DNA from: an uncultured Prevotella sp.
GTDB lineage: Bacteria > Bacteroidota > Bacteroidia > Bacteroidales > Bacteroidaceae
DNA length: 64,000 nt
Direction: 5' to 3'
Assembly: GCA_900551055.1 (NCBI GenBank)
Contig: URUK01000010.1
Location: 1 to 64,000, forward strand
Under the pieces are notes generated by a model. It saw only the letters and a list, made by a program, of their open reading frames with translations, had not been told where the DNA came from and searched no databases. Position 1 is the first letter of the stretch, and each line of letters opens with the position of its first letter. A program made the position numbers and the translations under genes. Positions 14,915 through 23,258 of the stretch are shown here, piece by piece.

Positions 14915-15510
14915 CAATACAGTTGGTATTGGATTGTTATTGAAGTCAGAGTGCTGCTTGTGTTAAGTGTATAGTCTTTTATGTAAATGCGGACGAACTT
15001 CAATTCCTCGTTTTCTGTGGTGAAGTAAGCCGAATATCCGTGGGTAGGCTGGACTGTGGAGTAAAAATACCCTCCGCGGTAAAGCCCATAGCTATGATAT
15101 TCATCATTAATTTTCTCTTTCTCTGTTACGTCTTGTAAATTGTAGACTTGGCCTATATCATGTATTCCTGATTTTGCAGATGAGGCAGATTGAGTGCTAA
15201 AAGAGCCATCTTCTCGATATTCTGCTATTAAACATATATTTCCAGAAGTAAGTAATAAAGAATATCTTGAATTAAAATCTTCGTATATTACGATGTTGTC
15301 CTCACCCTTAATGTTATCTCCGTAATTAGTGCCTCTTATCAGCGTTGCGGTCTTAACGTTTGCGGTCGCAGTGTAGTCGTTTTTCAATTCGGTGTTGTCG
15401 TCGTTGTTATTGTTGTTGCCACTGTTGTCGTCATCGTCGTCGCTGCAAGAGAACAGGCAGAGGGAGAATATCACGGCGAAGACGGGATAAAAAATGTTTC
15501 TAAGTTTCAT
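14914..15510 (-). CDS. Hypothetical lipoprotein
   Basis: 198 residues from the ATG at 15510; the frame is open further upstream but that part overlaps the hairpin at 15628. The lipoprotein signal is FAVIFSLCLFSCSDDDDDN with the Cys about 20 residues in. An acidic, Asn-rich spacer (about 22-40) follows, then a beta-rich domain (YTATANVKTATLIRG, YSLLLTSGNICLIAEYRED) of unknown type ending YTLNTSSTLTSITIQYQLY. The spacer fits export to the outer surface, where Bacteroidetes use an acidic lipoprotein export signal. Function unknown. Confidence 0.75.
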   Translation of the reverse strand: MKLRNIFYPVFAVIFSLCLFSCSDDDDDNSGNNNNNDDNTELKNDYTATANVKTATLIRGTNYGDNIKGEDNIVIYEDFNSRYSLLLTSGNICLIAEYREDGSFSTQSASSAKSGIHDIGQVYNLQDVTEKEKINDEYHSYGLYRGGYFYSTVQPTHGYSAYFTTENEELKFVRIYIKDYTLNTSSTLTSITIQYQLY

Positions 15511-15627
15511 TGTCTTTTGGTTTTTGTGCATCGCCGGTTCCTTGCAACGCGGTTGTGTTTTAAGGATATTAATCATCTCGGGGCGTGTAAGACAGACAAT
15601 ACGCAAAGGCGTGGAACCGTCCTTTAC

Positions 15628-15743
15628 GCACTCTGAGGTTCTGGAATACCTGTACAGCAATAAAGTTAGTCCACGCCTTGACAGCGTGAACGTATCACTT
15701 TATTCTATTGCTGTACGTAGAAATGTTCCAGATTTCAGAGTGC
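15628..15743. other. Long imperfect hairpin, about 116 nt
   Basis: GCACTCTGA (15628) matches TCAGAGTGC (to 15743). Inside these, TTCTGGAA pairs with TTCCAGA, TGTACAGCAATA with TATTGCTGTAC, AATAAAGT with ACTTTATT and CACGC with GCGTG around TTGACA. The whole segment can fold back on itself with small bulges. It lies upstream of the lipoprotein gene on the minus strand. It could be a leader RNA, a small RNA or a MITE. No T-run or TAnnTTTG box settles the direction. Confidence 0.6.
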
Positions 15744-16018
15744 AACGAATAAAAGCTAACGCTCTCTTATGTAAATGTCTATATGTCTTTTGATTTCCGT
15801 ATTATGCCATAGGCTTTGCTGTTTGGTTTGACATTGGCGCTTTGCAGCATATTCACAGGCAAAGGTAATTAAAATATTTTATATTGCGATTGCTTCAAGT
15901 GAAAAAATGTTTGTTTGTATCTGAAGAATGTGGAAAGGCGGAATTTCAGTCTGAATTGTGTCATTTTGTCAAATCGGAAGTGTGCGTTGTCTTTACTGAA
16001 ATAGGGTGGTGGGGAAGC

Positions 16019-16216
16019 GGATGATGGCCGCTTTTGCGGCGATACGTGGCTTTTTGCGTTGTGAAACATGGCTGTTTGGCGTGCAAAAGGTGGCCTTTTG
16101 TGTTGTGGAGAACGGCCTTTTAAAGCGGAAAAGACCGTTGAAACAGGACGGAACAACGGCGTTTTGCGTCCGTTCGGGCGGCTTTTGTTGCGTTTAAAGG
16201 CTGTTTTCATTGCACA
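16019..16216. repeat. 22-bp-period intergenic array 1 (nine units)
   Basis: Nine consecutive units start exactly every 22 bp (16019, 16041, 16063, 16085, 16107, 16129, 16151, 16173, 16195). Each reads roughly purine-AAAN, two or three variable bases, GGC, NTTTTGC and a G/T-rich tail; for example AAAAGGTGGCCTTTTG at 16085. Units are degenerate but keep phase. The array fills the divergent gap between the lipoprotein and flavodoxin genes. The rest of 15744-16018 and 16217-16440 shows nothing recognisable. Confidence 0.8.
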
Positions 16217-16456
16217 GAATTGCTGCGTGCAGGCTTAACAGATTGGTTCTGTGGCGATTGTGTTTGCACACGGAAAACGGGCGTATTCATGCCCGGAGGA
16301 TTTTATTTTCAGAACGATGCCGCTGTGGAACGTCAACGTAAATCAAAGTGTCGGCAAACGGGCAGTTAAGGTGTCATAATGGCGTGTGGCAATATAATCA
16401 GTAAAATGGGTACAAAATTCGGTGGTTCGTTTATGCGCCGTCAGGTTTTTATGTGC

Positions 16457-16465
16457 TAACTTTGC
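16457..16465 (+). promoter_or_regulatory. -7 element upstream of the flavodoxin gene
   Basis: TAACTTTGC, 22 bp before the ATG. The -33 position holds only a weak TTATG, so this is a half-supported promoter. Confidence 0.5.
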
Positions 16466-16486
16466 ATCGTGTAAAAACAAAAGGTT

Positions 16487-17023
16487 ATGAAAACAATCAA
16501 GACTTTATTGGCATTAATCGCATCGATAGTAATGTGTACAAACATCAGCGCATGCCGTCCTGACGGCCAGAAGAAGGCCGACGGAGAGGTGGAAGGCAAG
16601 GGAAAGACGCTTGTGGCTTACTTCTCGGCTACTGGCACAACGGCCAAGGCGGCGCAGAAGATTGCCGCAGAGACCGGTGGAGAACTGTTTGAGATTGTCC
16701 CGGAGCAGCTGTACACCGCAGCAGACCTGGACTGGCGCAACGAGCAGTCGCGCAGTTCGGTGGAGATGAACGACCCAAAGAGCCGTCCGGCAATGAAGGG
16801 CAAGAAGGCCGACATCAGCAGTTACGACGTTGTCTACATAGGTTATCCAATCTGGTGGGGCGTGGCTCCCCACATCATCAACACCTTCATTGAGAGCCAC
16901 GACCTGAAGGGCAAGCGCGTAGTGCCGTTCGCAACGTCGGGCGGCAGCGGCATTGAGCGCAGCGTGGAGGAACTGAAGGCCGCTTACCCGGACATCAACT
17001 GGCAGGAAGGGAAACTGTATTGA
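16487..17023 (+). CDS. Flavodoxin with lipoprotein signal
   Basis: 178 residues. The lipoprotein-like leader (LALIASIVMCTNISACRPD) is unusual for a flavodoxin and implies an envelope location. The flavodoxin domain begins TLVAYFSATGTTAKAA, the FMN phosphate loop. IGYPIWWGVAP and FATSGGSGIERS are the other flavin-contacting loops. Proteins like this are common in Bacteroidales and are thought to carry electrons to periplasmic or membrane reductases; the partner is unknown. A hairpin terminator starts within two bases of the stop. Confidence 0.88.
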   Translation: MKTIKTLLALIASIVMCTNISACRPDGQKKADGEVEGKGKTLVAYFSATGTTAKAAQKIAAETGGELFEIVPEQLYTAADLDWRNEQSRSSVEMNDPKSRPAMKGKKADISSYDVVYIGYPIWWGVAPHIINTFIESHDLKGKRVVPFATSGGSGIERSVEELKAAYPDINWQEGKLY

Positions 17024-17024
17024 G

Positions 17025-17100
17025 TTAAGAATTAAGAGTTAAGAATTAAGAAAATTACCGACGAAGCATATTTTCTTAATTCTTAACTCTTAATTCTTAA
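17025..17100. terminator. 31-bp perfect hairpin built of TTAAGAA microrepeats
   Basis: 17025-17055 and 17070-17100 are perfect reverse complements, each built from repeats of TTAAGAA and TTAAGAG. It lies between the convergent flavodoxin and ClC genes and probably ends both. Very similar sequence recurs at 40247-40338. Confidence 0.7.
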
Positions 17101-17114
17101 TTGAAAAATTGCCG

Positions 17115-18935
17115 TCAGTCTTCCGAAAGGTCGGCCACCATCTTGCGGTACATGGCGTACATGTGGGTGCGCGATATGTAGCCGAGAAGATGGTTGTCGG
17201 CGTCGAGCACTGGCAGCATCGACGAGTCGGTAGCGTCAAACCGCTTCATCACTTCCTCCATTGTGTCGTTTATTGAAAGCGTGGCTTCGGGCTGCGACAT
17301 CAGCTGGCGCACGTGGAAGTGGTGGTAAAGCTCAGTGCGGAACACTATGTGGCGCAGCTTGGTGATGTCTATCTCGCCAAGCAGGTTGCCGGCATCGTCG
17401 AGCACAGGCAGTATGTTTTTGTGGCTCTTGCTTATGTAATGCACAAGCGAAGCAAGGTCTTTGTCTGGGCTTACTGCGGTGTAGTTCTTGTCGATTACGC
17501 TGTCGAGGCTCATCAGTGTCAGCACGGCGCGGTCGGTGTGGTGCGTTATCAGTTTGCCCTGCCGTGCCAGACGCATGCCGTAGATGCTGTGAGGCTCGAA
17601 TATAATGATGGTAAGGTAAGAGCAGATGCTCACTATCATCAGCGGAATGAACATCTGGTAGCCTCCCGTTATCTCGGCTATCAGGAATATGCCGGTAAGC
17701 GGTGCGTGCATAACTCCTGCCATTACAGCGGCCATTCCGAGCAGGGCGAAGTTCTTTTCGGGCAGGTAGACACCAATTTCGTATATGTTCCAGACTCTTG
17801 CGAAGAGGAAGCCAGCGAACGCTCCGATGAACAGTGACGGCGCGAATGTTCCGCCGCAACCGCCTCCGCCGTTGGTGGCCGACGTGGCGAACACCTTGGT
17901 GAGCAGCACCATTGCCACGTATGGCACAAGCAGCGAGTTGTGGCCGTAGAACGGAGAGTTGTGTAGCAGTGTGCTCCAGTCAGCCTCCGTCTTTCCGCTA
18001 AGCAGTATGTTGATGCTGCCGTAGCCTTCGCCGTAAAGCGAGGGGAAGAGGAATATGAGCGGACTTAGCACGAGCGCGCCGAGCAGGAGTTTCGCCATGG
18101 GCTTGTTCTTAAGCCGTCCGAAAACACCTTCGCATGCAGTCATCGTGCGTATGAAGTAAAGGCTTACGAAGCCTCCGAACACTCCCAAAAGAATGTTTGC
18201 GGGTATGCGTTCTACTGGCCAGGGGTTGTCAAGTGAGAAAACAAAGAGCGAGTCGCTGCCCGTGAAGATGTATGTGAAGCACGTTGCCGTGACGCTTGAA
18301 ATTAGGATGGGCAGGAGCGAAGCCATCGTAAGGTCAATCATCAGCACCTCAAGCGTGAATACCAATCCGGCGATGGGCGCCTTGAAGATGCCGGCAATGG
18401 CTGCAGCCGCGCCGCATCCTACGAGCAGCATCAGCGTTTTGTTGTCCATCTTGAACAACTGGCCGAGGTTGCTGCCGATGGCTGAGCCTGTAAGCACGAT
18501 GGGTGCCTCTGCCCCCACACTTCCGCCGAAACCGATTGTTATTGCCGAGGCCATAACGCTGCTCCAGCAGTTGTGCCCCTTCAGGCGGCTTCGCTTGCTG
18601 CTTATGGCGTAGAGAATTCGCGTTATTCCGTGGCTGATTTCGTCTTTTACAATATAGCGGACGAACAAAGACGTGATGTAAATGCCTATGACAGGGTAAA
18701 TAAGATATAACCAGTTGAATGTGTTTACATCGAAGCGTGATGTAAGCAGGTGGGCAATTTCTTCGATAAGCCAATGCAGTATGAATGCCGCAACGGCGGC
18801 GAACAGCCCGACAAGGAAACTTAATATAAGCGTAAACTGGCGGTCGGTAACGTATTGCTCGCGCAGTTTTATCACGCGCTGCATGAATGGTTGTCTGTCG
18901 CGCGCTGTGTCTTTTTCAAAGCTTGCTTGGCTCAC
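17115..18935 (-). CDS. ClC-family chloride channel/transporter with CBS domains
   Basis: 606 residues from GTG at 18935; the ATG at 18884 is an alternative start. About ten to twelve membrane helices span residues 35-440. The selectivity motifs are GGSVGAEAPIVLTGSAIGS (normally GxxGxEGP; here Ala replaces Gly before Pro) and GGGGCGGTFAPSLFIGAF. About 470-600 is a pair of CBS domains (VIDKNYTAVSPDKDL, ISRTHMYAMYR) that sense adenine nucleotides in other members. The gating Glu is present in the first motif, consistent with proton-coupled exchange or a fluoride/chloride transporter. Confidence 0.9.
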   Translation of the reverse strand: MSQASFEKDTARDRQPFMQRVIKLREQYVTDRQFTLILSFLVGLFAAVAAFILHWLIEEIAHLLTSRFDVNTFNWLYLIYPVIGIYITSLFVRYIVKDEISHGITRILYAISSKRSRLKGHNCWSSVMASAITIGFGGSVGAEAPIVLTGSAIGSNLGQLFKMDNKTLMLLVGCGAAAAIAGIFKAPIAGLVFTLEVLMIDLTMASLLPILISSVTATCFTYIFTGSDSLFVFSLDNPWPVERIPANILLGVFGGFVSLYFIRTMTACEGVFGRLKNKPMAKLLLGALVLSPLIFLFPSLYGEGYGSINILLSGKTEADWSTLLHNSPFYGHNSLLVPYVAMVLLTKVFATSATNGGGGCGGTFAPSLFIGAFAGFLFARVWNIYEIGVYLPEKNFALLGMAAVMAGVMHAPLTGIFLIAEITGGYQMFIPLMIVSICSYLTIIIFEPHSIYGMRLARQGKLITHHTDRAVLTLMSLDSVIDKNYTAVSPDKDLASLVHYISKSHKNILPVLDDAGNLLGEIDITKLRHIVFRTELYHHFHVRQLMSQPEATLSINDTMEEVMKRFDATDSSMLPVLDADNHLLGYISRTHMYAMYRKMVADLSED

Positions 18936-19037
18936 TTCGGTCTATAATGTTGTTATTTGTTCGTATTGTTGGTGATGTCAGAGGGGAAAGAAAGCCGTAC
19001 AGGCAAGATGAAGCCAGCCTTGTTTTGCATCATGGCC

Positions 19038-19607
19038 TTACTTCCTTATTATCTGCACTTGTCCGTCGGTCTTTATTTTTATTATGCTTGACGGTGTGTG
19101 CGGTTGCTTTTCCTGCCTACGGCTGTAGCAAACGTAGTCTACGGCGTTTAGCAGTTCTTCTGAAATGTCCTTGTAGTTTTCCGCGGCAGGTTCGCCGCTG
19201 ATGTTGGCGCTGGTTGACACTATCGGCTTCTGGAAGCGGTAGCACAGTTCTTTTGAGAAAGGTTCTTGCGTTATACGCATCGCAATGCTGCCGTCTTCGG
19301 CGACAAGGTTCGGAGCAAGGTTGACGGCGTTGTCAAATATAACGGTAGTTGGCTTGTTGGCTAATTCCATTATCTGCCATGCCACTTCGGGCGCATTCCT
19401 TACATAACGTTGCAACCTGACATCAGAATCAACAAGGCAGATGAGGGCTTTTGAATCTTCTCTGTGCTTTATTTTATACACTTTTGCTACGGCTTCGGCG
19501 TTTGTCGCATCGCATCCGATTCCCCATACCGTATCGGTAGGGTAGAGTATTACGCCCCCTTGGCGCATCACTTCAACTGCTCTTCTGATGTCTTCCTGTA
19601 TGTTCAT
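19038..19607 (-). CDS. tsaC: Threonylcarbamoyl-AMP synthase, Sua5/YciO/YrdC family
   Basis: About 189 residues from MNIQEDIRR; the frame opens 24 bases earlier, inside a hairpin. The YrdC signature is GGVILYPTDTVWGIGCDA, with KIKHREDSKALICLV and PIVSTSANISGEPA. These make threonylcarbamoyl-AMP from threonine, bicarbonate and ATP for tRNA t6A37. YciO-type paralogs share this fold, so the biochemical role is likely but not certain. Interestingly, another t6A-acting enzyme (mtaB) is at 37106. Confidence 0.88.
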   Translation of the reverse strand: MNIQEDIRRAVEVMRQGGVILYPTDTVWGIGCDATNAEAVAKVYKIKHREDSKALICLVDSDVRLQRYVRNAPEVAWQIMELANKPTTVIFDNAVNLAPNLVAEDGSIAMRITQEPFSKELCYRFQKPIVSTSANISGEPAAENYKDISEELLNAVDYVCYSRRQEKQPHTPSSIIKIKTDGQVQIIRK

Positions 19608-19628
19608 CATCTGTATTGTTTCCAATGA

Positions 19629-19706
19629 CAAGCGACAAGCAGGAGATAAGAATTGTCATAGCCTTACAACGGATGGCCGCAATCTTATCCGCCTGCCTGT
19701 CGCTTG
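19629..19706. other. Long imperfect inverted repeat between the ROK kinase and tsaC genes
   Basis: CAAGCGACAAGCAGG (19629 onward) with ATAAGA pairs with TCTTAT and CCTGCCTGTCGCTTG (ending 19706). It fills the gap between the ROK kinase stop and tsaC and may be a terminator or processing site. It belongs to the local hairpin type rather than the 22-bp arrays. Confidence 0.55.
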
Positions 19707-19726
19707 CCGTTTGTTTTATTTTGTTT

Positions 19727-20713
19727 TTATTGTTGTTCTTGTATGTCCCATCCGATGGCACTTGCGCCAAGCACTGCTGCGGAAGAGCCGTCAAGGCCGC
19801 TTACGAGGAACTGGGGCTTGTTCTTGAACAAGTTGAGTGCATGCTCATTGTAACTCTTCTTTATCGGTTCCATGATCAAGTCGCCTGCTTTTGTCAGTCC
19901 GCCGAAGAAGATGAACGCCTCGGGAGACGAGAATGCCGCGAAGTCCGCGCATGCTTCACCCAACATGTTGCCGGTGAAGTCATAGACTTTCTGTGCCAGT
20001 TCGTCGCCTTTTCCGGCTGCAATAGATACGTCAAGGGATGTGATTTTCTCCGGTTCCATATCGCGTAACATCGACGGCATGTCTGTTGTCGCCAAGAGTT
20101 CACGGGCCGTGCGCGCAACTCCTGTCGCCGAGCAGTATGCTTCAAGACATCCTGTACGTCCGCATCCGCATGAACGTCCGTTCTCACGGCGCATGATAAC
20201 GTGCCCAAGTTCGCCGGCAAATCCGTCGCTTCCGTAAACGAGTTGTCCGTTGATTACAATGCCTGAACCAACTCCCGTGCCCAATGTGAGCACGATAAAG
20301 TTTTTCATTCCGCGTGCGACTCCGTATGTCATTTCACCTATTGCGGCAGCGTTTGCGTCGTTTGTGATTGCAACTGGTATTCCGAGCCTCTTGCTGAACA
20401 TGTCGGCCAGCGGTACAATGCACTCATGCGCCCAAACGATGTTCGGTGCATATTCAATCGTTCCCTTGTAATAGTTCGCGTTTGGCGCACCAATGCCCAT
20501 CGCCTTTATCTTGTCGATGCCGCCTACTTGGTCGATTATAATCTGCAACGCTTCGATGGAAGCATTGACATAATCGTCCACATTTGTATAAATCTGTGTC
20601 TTAATCGCTGTCGTGGCCTTGATGTCTCCACGGCTGTCTACAACGCCGAAAACGGAATTTGTCCCACCGAGGTCAAGTCCGATGACGTAAGGTTTTAACG
20701 GTTGTGATATCAT
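19727..20713 (-). CDS. ROK-family sugar kinase (glucokinase-like)
   Basis: About 328 residues from MISQPLKPYVIG; the frame extends to 20791 without an obvious need. ATP-binding GLDLGGTNSVFGVV is at the N-terminus; TNDANAAAIGE and LGTGVGSGIVING are the sugar and phosphate loops. The ROK zinc site is GHVIMRRENG followed by CGCGRTGCLEAYCS. It probably phosphorylates glucose or another hexose in the cytoplasm. The promoter at 20816-20846 is excellent. Confidence 0.9.
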   Translation of the reverse strand: MISQPLKPYVIGLDLGGTNSVFGVVDSRGDIKATTAIKTQIYTNVDDYVNASIEALQIIIDQVGGIDKIKAMGIGAPNANYYKGTIEYAPNIVWAHECIVPLADMFSKRLGIPVAITNDANAAAIGEMTYGVARGMKNFIVLTLGTGVGSGIVINGQLVYGSDGFAGELGHVIMRRENGRSCGCGRTGCLEAYCSATGVARTARELLATTDMPSMLRDMEPEKITSLDVSIAAGKGDELAQKVYDFTGNMLGEACADFAAFSSPEAFIFFGGLTKAGDLIMEPIKKSYNEHALNLFKNKPQFLVSGLDGSSAAVLGASAIGWDIQEQQ

Positions 20714-20815
20714 GATATTGAAAAGTTTGATGTTAATTACATGCTTACATGCCTGAAGTGCAATGTCCGGCACCGGCTTCATGAACAGCACCGAGCATCG
20801 ATTTTCAGACAGAAT

Positions 20816-20846
20816 GCAAAGTTATCAAAAATCTCATATACGGCAA
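20816..20846 (-). promoter_or_regulatory. Promoter of the ROK kinase gene
   Basis: Minus-strand TAACTTTGC (20824-20816) with TTTG (20847-20844) 19 bp upstream. It faces away from the LysE promoter in the same gap. Confidence 0.8.
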
Positions 20847-20863
20847 AGTTTTGTCGGCAAAAT

Positions 20864-20895
20864 TTGTTTCTTTCGTAAAAAATTAGCAATTTTGC
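20864..20895 (+). promoter_or_regulatory. Promoter of the LysE-family gene
   Basis: TTTG (20864-20867), 19 bp, CAATTTTGC (20887-20895). The first base of the -7 element is C instead of T. The start codon follows 7 bp later, so the leader is very short or absent. Confidence 0.6.
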
Positions 20896-20902
20896 ACACG
20901 TT

Positions 20903-21571
20903 ATGCCGTTTCAGTTTCATTTAGACATACTTGACTGGATATTCAAGGGGATGCTTATCGGCATCGTGGCATCGGCACCGATGGGACCTGTCGGAGTACT
21001 TTGCATACAGCGTACTTTGAACAAAGGACGTTGGTACGGTTTCATTACAGGCATCGGAGCGACGGTAAGCGATTTTATTTATGCTCTGATAACGGGGTTC
21101 GGCATGAGCTTCGTTATGGACTTGATAAACAACAACCACAACCGTTTCATCTTGCAGATAACCGGCAGCATAATGCTTATGGCTTTCGGAATATACTGTT
21201 ACCGCTCCGATCCTACGAAAAAAATCCATGTCAGCGGTAACAAAAAGGGTTCGCTTATACACAATGGCGTTACGGCATTTCTCGTTACGTTTTCCAATCC
21301 GCTGATAATTTTCCTCTTTATGGCGGCTTTCGCCCAGTTCGCTTTTGTCATACCGAAGCATCCGCTGCACATGTGCGTAGGTTATTTAAGCATAATATGC
21401 GGCGCGTTGTTGTGGTGGTTCGGGCTGACATGGCTGATAGACAAGGTAAGAGGGAAGTTTGACAACGGCAGCATTGTCATAATAAACAAAATCATAGGCA
21501 GCATAGTCATGATTTTTTCATTAATCGTGCTTATAGGCACAGTGTTCAATCTTTACACGTTTCATTATTAG
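20903..21571 (+). CDS. LysE-family translocator
   Basis: 222 residues with about six membrane helices. The LysE/RhtB hallmark at the N-terminus is IVASAPMGPVGVLCIQRTL, followed by GRWYGFITGIGATVSDFIYA. FLVTFSNPLIIFLFMAAFAQ matches the conserved mid-region (usually NPK; here NPL). Family members export amino acids or other metabolites; the substrate is not known. Next gene 80 bp downstream on the same strand. Confidence 0.88.
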   Translation: MPFQFHLDILDWIFKGMLIGIVASAPMGPVGVLCIQRTLNKGRWYGFITGIGATVSDFIYALITGFGMSFVMDLINNNHNRFILQITGSIMLMAFGIYCYRSDPTKKIHVSGNKKGSLIHNGVTAFLVTFSNPLIIFLFMAAFAQFAFVIPKHPLHMCVGYLSIICGALLWWFGLTWLIDKVRGKFDNGSIVIINKIIGSIVMIFSLIVLIGTVFNLYTFHY

Positions 21572-21651
21572 CATGCAAGAAGCAGGCCAGGGGAAGACAA
21601 GTGTCGTTTTCTTGTCAGCCTGTCTTTTGTTTGCCGGTAAACTTATAAATA

Positions 21652-22197
21652 ATGTTCATATCGCAGGAATTAAGGAAGAAGAGCATAGCCGAGTATTTGC
21701 TTTATATGTGGCAGGTTGAAGACATCATACGCGCTTATGGCTGCAACTTGGGGCGCATACGCCGTGAATATGTAGACAAGTTCGACTATGACGACGAGCA
21801 GAAAGAGGAAATGACCGACTGGTATGGCAACCTTGTGCGGATGATGAACCAGGAAGGTTGCCGCGAGGAAGGCCATCTGCAAATCAACAAAATCGTGATG
21901 CAGCAGCTTGTAGAACTTAACGCCCAGCTGCTGCAAAGCACCAAGTACCCATTTTACAACAGTGAATATTATAAGGTGTTGCCGTTCATCGTGGAGCTGC
22001 GCAAGCGAGGGGCAGGCAGTGATGAGAACGAGATAGAGACTTGTTTCAACGCCCTTTACGGTGTGATGATGCTGCGTTTGCAAAAAAAGAAGATAAGTCC
22101 TGATACGGAACACGCTATCAAGGAAATCAGCACCTTCATAGGCATGCTTTCCGATTATTATCTGAAAGACAAGAAAGAACCTCTTGAGTTTGATTGA
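21652..22197 (+). CDS. DUF4924 family protein
   Basis: 181 residues, all-helical and cytoplasmic. IAEYLLYMWQVEDIIRAYG, GNLVRMMNQEGCREEGHLQ and PFIVELRKRG are the conserved stretches I associate with DUF4924. Its position immediately before rmlD and prfC is a conserved Bacteroidales arrangement. No function is known. Confidence 0.75.
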   Translation: MFISQELRKKSIAEYLLYMWQVEDIIRAYGCNLGRIRREYVDKFDYDDEQKEEMTDWYGNLVRMMNQEGCREEGHLQINKIVMQQLVELNAQLLQSTKYPFYNSEYYKVLPFIVELRKRGAGSDENEIETCFNALYGVMMLRLQKKKISPDTEHAIKEISTFIGMLSDYYLKDKKEPLEFD

Positions 22198-22328
22198 GTA
22201 TGCGGTTTAACGGTTTTACTGCCGTCGGTCCTTACTGCTGATGCTTGTTCAACTTATTCAACAATCCATGGCAGAAGGCATGCCGACCGTAAGGCCTCAT
22301 GACCGTAAAGACATATAACACAAAACAG

Positions 22329-23186
22329 ATGAACATACTAGTAACGGGCTGCAACGGCCAGCTTGGCAGCGAAATCAGGCTGCTTGAGGCGGATTATCCG
22401 CAACATGTTTTCTTTAATACCGACAGGAACGAGCTTGACATAACCGACCAGTCGGCAGTAAATGAATTTGTAAATTCCAACGCCATTGACGGCATAATAA
22501 ACTGTGCTGCTTATACGGCTGTTGACAAGGCGGAGGATGACAAACAGCTTTGCACCGCACTAAACTCAGAAGCTCCGGCGTATCTTGCGGCGGCTGTAGA
22601 GGCGCGCGGTGGCTGGATGGTTCATGTTTCCACGGATTATGTGTTCGACGGGACAAAGCATACACCTTACGTAGAGACTGATACTCCTTGTCCTGACAGT
22701 GTTTACGGCAGCACCAAGCTTGCCGGTGAACTTGCCGTCAGCAAGTTCTGCAAGCGCACTATGATTGTGCGTACAGCGTGGCTATATTCCCCGTTTGGCG
22801 GCAATTTTGTCAAAACGATGTTGCGTTTGGGCAAAGAGAGACCGGAGCTTGGTGTCGTGTTCGACCAAATCGGCACTCCGACTTATGCTTACGACCTAGC
22901 CGTTGCAATAATGACGGCTGTCGACAAGGGTGTAAAGCCGGGCATATACCATTTTTCAAATGAAGGTGTGTGCAGCTGGTACGACTTCACTAAGGCTATA
23001 CACCGCATAGCCGGTATCACCTCGTGCCGCGTCAAGCCGCTGCATACATCAGAGTATCCTACGCCTGCCACGCGCCCGGCATACAGCGTTTTGGACAAGA
23101 CAAAAATCAAAGAGACATACGGCTTGGACATTCCTTATTGGGAAGAAAGCCTTGAAAAGTGCATCAATTTATTAGCAGACAAATAG
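22329..23186 (+). CDS. rmlD: dTDP-4-dehydrorhamnose reductase
   Basis: 285 residues from the ATG at 22329; the frame opens ten codons earlier. It reduces dTDP-4-keto-L-rhamnose to dTDP-L-rhamnose. The NAD(P)-binding GCNGQLGSEI replaces the usual GANGQLG. AAYTAVDKAEDD, VSTDYVFDG and the YxxxK catalytic motif YGSTKLAGE are present. FDQIGTPTYAYDLA and ATRPAYSVLD match the sugar-binding end. The partner rmlA is at 8806; rmlB and rmlC are not in the window. Confidence 0.94.
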   Translation: MNILVTGCNGQLGSEIRLLEADYPQHVFFNTDRNELDITDQSAVNEFVNSNAIDGIINCAAYTAVDKAEDDKQLCTALNSEAPAYLAAAVEARGGWMVHVSTDYVFDGTKHTPYVETDTPCPDSVYGSTKLAGELAVSKFCKRTMIVRTAWLYSPFGGNFVKTMLRLGKERPELGVVFDQIGTPTYAYDLAVAIMTAVDKGVKPGIYHFSNEGVCSWYDFTKAIHRIAGITSCRVKPLHTSEYPTPATRPAYSVLDKTKIKETYGLDIPYWEESLEKCINLLADK

Positions 23187-23195
23187 ACGAGTGAC

Positions 23196-23242
23196 GGGCA
23201 GGCGGCAAACATGCTTGTCAACTTGCATCTTGCCTGCCTGCC
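23196..23242. other. Inverted repeat between rmlD and prfC
   Basis: GGGCAGGCGGCAA (23196-23208) pairs with TTGCCTGCCTGCC (23230-23242) with one mismatch. It ends 16 bp before the prfC ATG and could affect its translation. Confidence 0.45.
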
Positions 23243-23258
23243 AACTAAACATAAAGCA

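Noticed and set aside
16019..16216. CRISPR array
   Set aside because: The 22-bp units follow each other with no unique spacers, and the units themselves are degenerate. There are no cas genes in the window.
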